A DNA stretch of 64,000 bases. It comes from Fragum whitleyi. Taxonomy: Eukaryota; Mollusca; Bivalvia; Cardiida; Cardiidae. The stretch covers positions 34,776,350-34,840,349 of the forward strand of contig OX411558.1 in NCBI GenBank assembly GCA_948146395.1, given 5' to 3'. Shown here in pieces: positions 26,900 to 37,376 of this stretch. The notes under the pieces were generated by a model. That model saw nothing but the letters and a program-made list of their open reading frames with translations, did no database searches and was not told the DNA's origin. The position numbers and the translations under genes are program-made. Each line of letters begins with the position of its first letter. Positions within the stretch are counted from its first letter, which is position 1.

Positions 26900-27710
26900 T
26901 AGTATTTATTTCTAATTTACACCTACTTTATTTCATATGTTTTAATCTGCTTAGTCTTTATGGAAAAGTATCATGTCTTATCAATATACTGATAAATAGA
27001 TAATGAGTCATTTGATAATGGCGTGATTGTGTCCAACATCGAACAATTTCTTTACATTCCAATGGGATGATCTTTTTTATTGAAATTGATCTTAAAGCTT
27101 AAATTTGTCTACTATGCCATAGTCCAATCAATACAAATCAATACAAAATTGAAAATAGATGATCGTAATTTTATATTTTAAAAATAGTGCCCTCTTTTTT
27201 TACTCAGTTTTAGTTCACTACCAAGAACATTCGGCAGATCAAGAAAAAAAATGCTGCTATTATCTTAACCTTGCCTGGATTATGTATATTTTAGGAGAGA
27301 AAAAGATTTCCTTGAATTCATGTTATCATTTATCTTTAAGCTTGTCACAATGTATTCATTTTCCTGAGAACAATCTATTATATCTGGAGAATAACTAGAA
27401 ACATTTTCAAGCGGAAAATGACAAGTTTTGACTTGGAATCTTTATACTTTCAACATTTGCAGACAAATAACAATCTAGGGCGTTCGCCCTATTTTCGTTA
27501 GCATGTAGGCGTCAGCGTCGGTATAGGCTGTTTTATAATGTGTGGATTTAGGGCGCGTAAAAATTATCAACTGCTTGCAATTTGTTAGAATCTTGCTTCG
27601 AGATGCACCGTTACTGGGATGTCTTTAATGGTGAATAAACCTTATTATCCGGTTGTATGCCGCCAATCCAACTGTATAATTGGATAGCAATAGTTTTAAG
27701 CAAATTTCCC

Positions 27711-27801
<91 letters not shown>

Positions 27802-28940
27802 TGCGAGTTCCCTCGTGACTTTCAAAAGTAACGATTCACTTGTTAAATGTCTATATACGGAGCTTATCTATCAGACTGATTGTCTTCAGAGACAAGGTTT
27901 GTTCACTTATTTGTGTGTATTCAACTAATCATCGCGTATTTGCTAGTCTAAATAGGTATTTGAATTTTCAAAGTTCATACCTTTGCAACCTATGTAAAAC
28001 CGTAAATTTGGATTCATCAAATATTATCATTTGACTGAGTTCATATTATCTAGCAACAAGACACCACAATCCTAATCTACGATGTTCAATGATGCGAACA
28101 GAAGCAAATGTGAAGAGACGATAAATATTACATTTTTTTTCTCGATTAACATCGCTATACTTAACAAAATTCAAGGTTAAAATCACTGAAATACAGGGTC
28201 CTCAACATGGTTTGAACCTTTCTACACAAAAACTTTGTTGAAAAAAATGATAATCATTATAAAACTGTCTAGAAGCAAAAGACCATGTTTTGGGGAGTTT
28301 TTTTGTGGTGTAAGTGTAAATCTACTTGAACCATTATATGGCATACATTTCGGTGAAAAATTCGCATATTTAAGCTCAAAGGCAATTCCGTTTGGAGAAA
28401 CTAAGGGGACAAGCTGTTAAAAAGTTTTACAATTATACTTATAATCTCACTCTTGTTCGGCACGTGTTATTATTAGAGTCCACATTTAACCCGTCCGTGT
28501 AACCCACGCAATTAAATAGTCCGCTCCATTTGCATAGTCTGTGAGGGATGCTGCTGCTGAAACTTCGGGACTGGAGCTATATAATTATATTTCACTTGCA
28601 TGTACTGCCAACAAGTAATTTACAAAAATAACTATCTACATACTATGAACCACATAATTGTTAGTCCGTTCCACATGTTATATCTTCGAAAGATGAGACC
28701 GTTATAAATCTATGAGGCCGTTATAATTTTAGTTTGCTAGCATGTTCCGTCAATTATACCAATAATTACCCGCGTACTATAAACCACACAGTGGATAGCC
28801 TATTCCATTTGCAGAAACTGCGGGGGACGAGGCTTTTATACAGGTAAACGTCTACGACATACACTTCTGTTTTACACACCCCTGTCCTAGGTGGATATAT
28901 TTAAAACTTATGTAACGCTTCTTGTCAAATAAATATACAC
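26900..28940. other. Non-coding DNA with a CT microsatellite and a diverged tandem repeat
   Basis: A perfect (CT)n tract spans about 27715-27794. Between about 28490 and 28830 the blocks AGTCCGCTCCATTTGCA, AGTCCGTTCCACATG and AGCCTATTCCATTTGCA recur, suggesting an old tandem repeat. No exon was recognised apart from the candidate at 28945. Confidence 0.5.
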
Positions 28941-28944
28941 TTAC

Positions 28945-29050
28945 CGTGAACTGTTGAGACGACCGGGATTCTTACTGGCTGGCCCGTCCGCGTGCCCAGA
29001 CCAAACAGCTCGAATCTTTGATTTTTGTCTGTCGAAATGACCAATGGACT
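28945..29050 (-). other. Possible non-coding first exon and promoter of the minus-strand gene
   Basis: A consensus donor (TTCACG|GTAAGTG) lies on the minus strand at 28944/28945. Upstream of it is locally GC-richer sequence that includes CCAATGG, which reads as a CCAAT motif on both strands. Position and strand suit a 5' untranslated exon joined to the 26.6-kb exon. The 5' boundary is arbitrary. Confidence 0.3.
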
Positions 29051-29308
29051 TACGAGGCTCTTTAAGATAAAACAACTGACACAAACAATTTTGTGGTCTA
29101 TGATTTTTAAACTTGAAGATCGTGAATCTGTTCTGCTTACACTTTATTTAATTCATTTGATTTAGTTCTATTTTCAATTACATTTGTATTTGTATTTTCA
29201 AAATAAGCAGATTTACAAGATCGACCTTGAGCAATTCAAAAGGCTGTCTAAACGGGCCTATACAAAAACTTTTTAAAGAAATATGACTTTTTTTTTTTAT
29301 TATTTTAT

Positions 29309-29376
<68 letters not shown>
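29309..29376 (+). repeat. (ATT)n microsatellite
   Basis: A long uninterrupted run of ATT trinucleotides. Confidence 0.95.
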
Positions 29377-30212
29377 TAAAGGATTATTGGAGTTAAATTC
29401 CAAATTACATTTGTTATTCAGCATCAAATTTTGTTGTTATTTTTTCGTTTCATACATCCACGATTTAAAAAGCTGATCCGACTTTGCCGCTTTAATGATT
29501 TAATAAGAGTACATTTGTATATTTATTTATTTGTAGTCTGTCACGGAAAAAAAGACCAACCGGTAATCCCGCGAAACAAATTTACCACAAAGACAAATGA
29601 TTATCAGAAATCCCTAATTAAGAAATAAGTGAAATGTAAATTCTAGATTCAAAATGCAAAGCGTCGCATTCACCACCCTGACAGTCCTATGGCGGGTCCG
29701 AGGTTTCTGTTAAAACATACACTGAATTCCACCAGTGTTCAACTTGAAAGAGACACAGGTTTTGCGAGTCTGAGAATCACAAATAAGTAGCCAGGGTTTT
29801 CGAAAAATCTGAGGTAAGTTCATATGAACCTCTCGTAATCAACACCAAAATAAGAATTGAAACAGAGTCTCTGAAACCTTAAATAAGAACACTTTTTATG
29901 GTCCTTACTTTTATTTTCTTGGAATCCCTTTTTTGTTGTTGTTTACACCGTACCACAACCTGTGGGTCATTTTCCTACATTTTTACCAATTTTTATTGAA
30001 TTCCCCGTTGAAAATGAAATAAGATAGGCTCCAAATGGGATTCGTTTGAACACCCCTTCCCCGAACCCGATCTTGATCCGCCATTGGCAGTCAAACGACT
30101 GTTCATTCTTATGTGACCGTCCCAAGATGGTTTATTTTCGGATGACGGATCTCACTCTGCTCAAATAAAGACCCTCCGTGGGAACCGTAAAATGAATATT
30201 TAAAAAATGGAT

Positions 30213-32736
30213 CGATTCAAACGGAGGTCAACATGAAGGCAGATTCCGAAAATAATTTAATTTGAAATTTTATAAAATATTCTAAATTCTGAAAATTAGT
30301 TAGTTACGAACAGATTCTGCACTTCAATCAACAGTATTTATGATTATTATCATTATTAGAAGTAGTAGTAGTAGTAGTATTGGGTGTCGGGTTAGACCCA
30401 CAGCCTTCATTGCATACCGGAATTTGTCTCTTATCTCTGGGTTGATAATCGCACATCTATATGGGATGAGCAGCTGGAAGTTTGGAAAGGACATTGAGTT
30501 AGTACTCGATGCCAGAAATACCGGTATCCATAGATAGGTTTACCAGCCACCGCGATATGACTGTACACGCTGCTGAAAGAGCAACGCTAAATCGTAACCA
30601 AGCAAACACAGGGGAAAAGTGCAACCGAAAAACTGCGTAAAAAGGTGTGGATGTTTGTTCGGTTCGGATACCTGGGGGATAAGAGTCTCCATGAGAGGTC
30701 AATCTCCTTTTCAGTGTATTTTACTGACCGTAACAAAATTGTTTGGGTCATTTGAAAGTCTCATCAATTTCTTTATTGTTCCGATAGCTCTTCATGTATC
30801 TACACTGTCGGACTTAACACCCTTTCGTCGATTTTTTTTCAGAATAAGATTACGCTGATCAGTGCAGATTTTATTAAAGATGTAGTTGTGATGCTCAAAG
30901 GGGTCCGCGCACTAAATTGGCAATATTATATAGTCAATACCGTGATTGATCCCAATGAGTGTTCGCTTAATGGCATATTACCAATTGATTATAAGCCTTT
31001 GCACGGTATTCAACAATTTTACCAATGCGAAACGTCAAGACTCAGATCAGCCTGTGCATCCGCCATCCGCACAGTCTGACCTGAGTCTTCATTGTGCACT
31101 TTATAGATAGTTTCTTGGTCGTATTCAAAGTTTCTGCTCTCATTCGGAGTATTTTTTTTATTGACTGTACAGGTTGTTCAATGCCTGTCCATCATGCACA
31201 CATGAAATTGACACGAAAAGGATCGTAATGGTATTGCTTAACGATCACATTTCCGGCTTGCCATCCAGGACCTTTTCTACTATATCTCAGCGGCCCTTTA
31301 TAGGCCGCATTCCCAATTTAGTGGAAATTCCCAAAATTTTGAAGAAATAAAAACCCAAATACAAGTTGTGTCCTCGGTTATGCAAATGTTGCTGAGGTGA
31401 ATAAAGATTTTTTCTTAATTTTCTACAAGGCTTTTCAATTTAATAATTCGAAGTTGATACTTTTATCAATAAAAACTGTTGGGAAATGGATTTTGAAGAC
31501 ATTATTGAGTAAGATTGGCCAACATATTGATATTTGAAAAATTTCCAATGTTATTATTTTGCCATTATTTTTTCCCAAATGATTGCCAAGGACCTTTTCC
31601 CAAAGAACTTGGTGAAAGCCTCGACATCCCTTTGAGAAATACTCATTGATCCGCGCATGACGGTATATAGCATGTCACCTATGATTTCCAAAACACTTTT
31701 TTCGAATGACAATTCTTTTGATCCAGACTTGCATATCGCAAATAAAGCAATCAATAAAATTGCCAATGACGTGTATGAGCGACACGGAGAATTAGTCGAC
31801 ATATTTATTTATCTAGAAGTTATTGTCAATAATATAAGTTTATCTTGTACAGTACCGTTTTCCAGTGTTTCGTTGGTCACAGATGACGCGATTTATCGTT
31901 GATAGTGGTTACCTTTCGTATGCTACGAGGATCTAATAATTGTTTGAGATATTAGTATCAGAAGAAGACTATGGGAGAACATTCCGCTTAATTTCAGAAA
32001 ATCCGGATTCCATTACAAATGCATTCCAGAAATTTTGGTATATCATGGTTTTTTCTTACCCACAAACCGTGTAACCCCGGTGTTACCACTTCGCCGGAAT
32101 CAAATATCTTTACCAAATCTTCACCAAAAATTCAGATAAACAGTCACATAAAAGTGAGTTAGCCAATAGCGGATCCAGGGGGGGGGGGGGGGTCGGGGGT
32201 TCAAACGAGCCCTCTTGTTTGACACCCCCCCCCCCATTTCGAGGCCTATTGGGCCTATTTATTTCATTGTAATGGGGAAATTCAATCAAAATCGAGTAAA
32301 AGTAGGAAAACCAACCTCCGGGGTTTTGTACGCCGGCGTAAAAAAAAGAATGGTTCCAATGACTCAATAGTAAAGCTCTGAGGACTTCCACCAGAAAGTT
32401 TTGTCGGAATCCTGGCTACATACTCAGACTCGCAAAGCCTTCGTCCTCTAAAACCCCGTCGGAATATGTTTGTTATAAAGTTCCATCAATGCGGAAACAA
32501 ACTGTATATATGTGTTTGTACAAATCACGTCCCCTTTTCTTTGTAGATTTCCGAGTAAATCACTTTATAAGCAAGTAATATCAACTTGTTATGAATTAAT
32601 TAATAAGTTGAATGGATCACATAGTTTCAGACTGGTGAAAAAAAAAAAAAGAGGATGAGGACAAAAAAAGCGCACGCCGTCTTCACATCACTGCAGGCTA
32701 CTTCAGCGAAAGTTAAGAAAGGCCATGAACACATGC
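30213..32736. repeat. Tandem segmental duplication, copy 1 (2524 bp)
   Basis: Copy 1 and copy 2 are direct neighbours and appear identical apart from one length change in a G run and one internal deletion in copy 2. The block carries a decayed SINE (about 30380-30600), a palindromic hairpin (31037-31089) and G and C homopolymers near 32168 and 32225. Codons are open only in short frames, and no gene is recognised. Confidence 0.96.
31554..31802. other. Overlapping open frames unique to duplication copy 1, of unknown nature
   Basis: The plus strand (31657-31902) encodes 81 residues including DLHIANKAINKIANDVYERH. The minus strand (31802 to 31554) encodes 82 residues with a hydrophobic start. 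Neither is a family I recognise, and at most one can be real. Nearly all of both frames is missing from copy 2. It may be a fragment of an old exon or transposon. Confidence 0.25.
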
Positions 32737-34839
32737 CGATTCAAACGGAGGTCAACATGAAGGCAGATTCCGAAAATAATTTAATTTGAAATTTTATAAA
32801 ATATTCTAAATTCTGAAAATTAGTTAGTTACGAACAGATTCTGCACTTCAATCAACAGTATTTATGATTATTATCATTATTAGAAGTAGTAGTAGTAGTA
32901 GTATTGGGTGTCGGGTTAGACCCACAGCCTTCATTGCATACCGGAATTTGTCTCTTATCTCTGGGTTGATAATCGCACATCTATATGGGATGAGCAGCTG
33001 GAAGTTTGGAAAGGACATTGAGTTAGTACTCGATGCCAGAAATACCGGTATCCATAGATAGGTTTACCAGCCACCGCGATATGACTGTACACGCTGCTGA
33101 AAGAGCAACGCTAAATCGTAACCAAGCAAACACAGGGGAAAAGTGCAACCGAAAAACTGCGTAAAAAGGTGTGGATGTTTGTTCGGTTCGGATACCTGGG
33201 GGATAAGAGTCTCCATGAGAGGTCAATCTCCTTTTCAGTGTATTTTACTGACCGTAACAAAATTGTTTGGGTCATTTGAAAGTCTCATCAATTTCTTTAT
33301 TGTTCCGATAGCTCTTCATGTATCTACACTGTCGGACTTAACACCCTTTCGTCGATTTTTTTTCAGAATAAGATTACGCTGATCAGTGCAGATTTTATTA
33401 AAGATGTAGTTGTGATGCTCAAAGGGGTCCGCGCACTAAATTGGCAATATTATATAGTCAATACCGTGATTGATCCCAATGAGTGTTCGCTTAATGGCAT
33501 ATTACCAATTGATTATAAGCCTTTGCACGGTATTCAACAATTTTACCAATGCGAAACGTCAAGACTCAGATCAGCCTGTGCATCCGCCATCCGCACAGTC
33601 TGACCTGAGTCTTCATTGTGCACTTTATAGATAGTTTCTTGGTCGTATTCAAAGTTTCTGCTCTCATTCGGAGTATTTTTTTTATTGACTGTACAGGTTG
33701 TTCAATGCCTGTCCATCATGCACACATGAAATTGACACGAAAAGGATCGTAATGGTATTGCTTAACGATCACATTTCCGGCTTGCCATCCAGGACCTTTT
33801 CTACTATATCTCAGCGGCCCTTTATAGGCCGCATTCCCAATTTAGTGGAAATTCCCAAAATTTTGAAGAAATAAAAACCCAAATACAAGTTTATTTACAA
33901 GTACATATTTATTTATCTAGAAGTTATTGTCAATAATATAAGTTTATCTTGTACAGTACCGTTTTCCAGTGTTTCGTTGGTCACAGATGACGCGATTTAT
34001 CGTTGATAGTGGTTACCTTTCGTATGCTACGAGGATCTAATAATTGTTTGAGATATTAGTATCAGAAGAAGACTATGGGAGAACATTCCGCTTAATTTCA
34101 GAAAATCCGGATTCCATTACAAATGCATTCCAGAAATTTTGGTATATCATGGTTTTTTCTTACCCACAAACCGTGTAACCCCGGTGTTACCACTTCGCCG
34201 GAATCAAATATCTTTACCAAATCTTCACCAAAAATTCAGATAAACAGTCACATAAAAGTGAGTTAGCCAATAGCGGATCCAGGGGGGGGGGGGGGTCGGG
34301 GGTTCAAACGAGCCCTCTTGTTTGACACCCCCCCCCCCATTTCGAGGCCTATTGGGCCTATTTATTTCATTGTAATGGGGAAATTCAATCAAAATCGAGT
34401 AAAAGTAGGAAAACCAACCTCCGGGGTTTTGTACGCCGGCGTAAAAAAAAGAATGGTTCCAATGACTCAATAGTAAAGCTCTGAGGACTTCCACCAGAAA
34501 GTTTTGTCGGAATCCTGGCTACATACTCAGACTCGCAAAGCCTTCGTCCTCTAAAACCCCGTCGGAATATGTTTGTTATAAAGTTCCATCAATGCGGAAA
34601 CAAACTGTATATATGTGTTTGTACAAATCACGTCCCCTTTTCTTTGTAGATTTCCGAGTAAATCACTTTATAAGCAAGTAATATCAACTTGTTATGAATT
34701 AATTAATAAGTTGAATGGATCACATAGTTTCAGACTGGTGAAAAAAAAAAAAAGAGGATGAGGACAAAAAAAGCGCACGCCGTCTTCACATCACTGCAGG
34801 CTACTTCAGCGAAAGTTAAGAAAGGCCATGAACACATGC
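32737..34839. repeat. Tandem segmental duplication, copy 2 (2103 bp, internally deleted)
   Basis: It matches copy 1 at offset 2524 up to 33891 and at offset 2104 or 2103 from 33903 on. In copy 2, bases corresponding to 31368-31798 are replaced by an 11-nt filler at 33892-33902. The right junction shares CGA with the start of the unit. Confidence 0.96.
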
Positions 34840-35071
34840 CGAAAAGACCGATTGGCAAAGGAATTTCTGTTAAAGGGCAATTTTCACTGACATGTTTACA
34901 TTGAAATTAACAAATATTTTCTCAGAGGGTGGCATTCGCATTTTTTTGAAAAATATATATATCATTTCAAGTCTATTTACTTTTTTGATTTTATCTACAC
35001 CTAAATTTTGGTGCTTTATATGAAATATTTAATCGCAATAGAAAGAATCGTTTACTCTTGTTAGATACAGC

Positions 35072-35390
35072 CATCCAACCATAGCTTAAGTGGTAGCGCG
35101 TCGGACTGTCAATCTACAGGTCCCGGGTTCGATCCCCGACGGCGGCACTCATTCTTTCCGGCTATTTGTCTCTCACCATTCACCAATTGGTTGATAATCG
35201 TAGACCATCGTGAGATAGCAGCTGGGGGGGGGGGGGGGGGGGGGGGCTAGGAAAGGATGTGATGGCTGTACTGGTGAAAGAAATGTGACCAGGAATCCAT
35301 TGTTAGGTGCTACAGCCGCCGCGATATAACTGAAAAAAATGTGAAAACGGCGTACAAATCCATTCAATCAATTAATCAAACCGCCCTAAA
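35072..35390 (+). mobile_element. tRNA-derived SINE, near full length
   Basis: The head has box A-like TAGCTTAAGTGGTAGCG and a perfect box B, GGTTCGATCCC, at about 35127-35137. The body has TTGTCTCTCACC, GATAGCAGCTGG, CTAGGAAAGGATGTGATGG and GCCGCCGCGATATAACTG. The tail is ATTCAATCAATTAATCAA-like. A run of about 26 G lies in the body. RNA polymerase III would use the two boxes. Conserved-body SINEs of this type are widespread in molluscs; the family name is not certain. Confidence 0.75.
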
Positions 35391-35706
35391 GTCGTCGTCA
35401 CGTGAAAAACTTGTGAAATTGATCAAGATTAATCCCAATAAAAAATGTACCACTAGCGAGTTTTTTTTTTATCTTTATATTTGGATAAATTGCATTTTAG
35501 CCATGCGTTCAGGATGCAAAGTTGTTTGCGAACTTTTAAAAATTGTACCCCGTTTTTCGGTTAGAAGATATATTGTACCAGAGTAGCAAGGGACAAAACC
35601 CGTAAGTTGTCGAAAAAGTTTGGAGTGTCACGATCGTTTCCCTTTCATAAACTTGCAATAAATAAGCTATCCGTCAACGAACAGGCACCAGCCCTGCGTT
35701 AAGGAT

Positions 35707-35804
35707 AAAAAACGGTGCAAACTGTTTGCAAATTATACCCGCTTTGCACGTGCACTTGAGTGCAAAGCGAGACATAATTTGCAAACAGTTTGCATCGTTT
35801 TTTT
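35707..35804. repeat. Near-perfect inverted repeat, arms about 43 nt
   Basis: The arms AACGGTGCAAACTGTTTGCA and the reverse complement TGCAAACAGTTTGCATCGTT enclose CGCTTTGCAC/GTGCAAAGCG with a short loop. A relative of one arm (CGCTTTGCACGTGCACTTG) appears near 36558. Confidence 0.75.
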
Positions 35805-37208
35805 TCATACCAAACGATGAGGGCTGAAAAGAACGAAAAAGTAACCGGATCCTGGTCAGATTGACGGACTGTCGTGGAATACCTTTAGAAGCATACCATA
35901 AAAGGGATTTTAGATTTCATACGCACAAAATTAGTGGAGAAGAGAAAAGGGTGTCAATGGATAAATAATGATTTCAACATTGAAGAATCATCAAATACAG
36001 CTTGAAAAATCTGTAGTGACGATGTTATGATCATTCACCTTCGACACTTTTCGACAGAGGATTTATTTTGTATTACGCATTTGCGTAATGTGGCACTTGC
36101 GTAATGGGAGTTAAGCCCCAGCATATTTACTTGAGTCAACATTTTTTGCCGTCAACCCCTGGTTGACCTCTGTCGTGTTCATTTATGTGTTTGTTATAGA
36201 CTATTCGTTAAACGAACCAATCCTATTAGATGATACTTTTTTCAGTCAATCTTAATACGCCGGACCCTATAAGTTGACGGTCCCCTGATCTAGGTGAGGA
36301 TCTTATTTTTCGTCGATGGGAGATCGAAACGCTGCCCCTTTAACCTAATCAAGGTGTATCTACGCCTAATGGTTTGGTTGCCCAACTACTCATGAGTTTG
36401 TCCTTGTCACAGACCGTACGTGAGAGGCGCAGCATTTACAAAAATCTAACATTACATTTACGCCAATTAAAAGGGCGGCATATTTGAAGTGGTCCCTTTT
36501 AATTTAAGTAGTTGCGTAATACCAGCGCTGCGTTCCGGATGACAAAACGCTGCAAGCCGCTTTGCACGTGCACTTGTTTGCGAGCAGTGGTTGTTGACAG
36601 TATACCCCCACCTTTTCAGGAATAGGGAATAAAAAAAAAAACAAAAAAAAAACAAACTTTCATGGTCACCGCATCTCCGCCGCTTCCTCAAAGGTGTATG
36701 TTGTTCATTATTTACAGTTTGTGTCCTGTAATCAAATTTAGCAAAATTCCTTTGTATTCCATACCAACATTGTTCACCATGGTCAATACAAAGAAAGGGC
36801 GTGTCCGCGCGCATGTGCATGTACAGCCCTTCATTCATAGTAACTAAATTGTGTAATTCATAACCCGTAGTAAATTGGGCGTGCCTTCTGACCTATTTTT
36901 TTCTCCCCCACCTCCAGTTATCGGAAAGAAGGGGAACACATCCCACTTTGCGTGGGTAAAGCACGCCTGTCAATCAATACTCCGTGTACTACTGGACCGG
37001 TTTATAATAAGCAGGTGTTATGTTCTTCCGCGCCAAAGTAGTCCAAAAATGCTCTAATTGTATCAATCAAATTTAAGCATTAACAACAAAGAATATTTCG
37101 GATTTTATGAGTTTTTAACCTTATACTTTCTTTTTCTAATAAAATTGAAATATTCGTCATTAAATTAAAGGTGTCCAATTATGCATTGATCCCTTGATCT
37201 GGGAGGGA

Positions 37209-37216
37209 TGACGTCA
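37209..37216 (+). promoter_or_regulatory. CRE-like palindrome TGACGTCA upstream of the Sp gene
   Basis: A perfect 8-bp cAMP-response element palindrome lies 137 bp before the inferred start codon. It is the consensus site for CREB/ATF factors. Position and perfect match suggest a promoter element, but the transcription start is not visible and function is inferred. Confidence 0.45.
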
Positions 37217-37352
37217 ATGGATAGGCGAGGTCAAAATGGAGGAATGAGGAAGCCGTTTCGACTGAAAATATTTTGGTGAAAAACTGTACAATATACAATA
37301 ATATTGTAAATGTGAAACACGATAAGTTATTGAAAAAGTAGTTTTCATCAGA

Positions 37353-37376
37353 ATGCCGTCGGAATCAACGAATCAG
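37353..37376 (+). CDS. Sp1-4: Sp factor coding exon 1 (start codon)
   Basis: This short exon encodes MPSESTNQ and ends in CAG followed by the donor GTATGT. It is in phase 0 with the next exon. It is the only ATG found just upstream of the Sp box in a compatible phase. Short first coding exons are common in Sp genes. The start is inferred from phase and position and not proven by transcript data. Confidence 0.8.

Noticed and set aside
27680..27928. Frame with a long SLSLSL run
   Set aside because: Translation of a (CT)n microsatellite.
35077..35147. Possible functional tRNA gene
   Set aside because: Boxes A and B are present, but the anticodon and acceptor stems do not pair well and the sequence runs straight into a SINE body.
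36467..36838. 123-codon minus-strand frame upstream of the Sp gene
   Set aside because: It contains a phenylalanine run from a poly-A tract, and no domain or splice sites support it.
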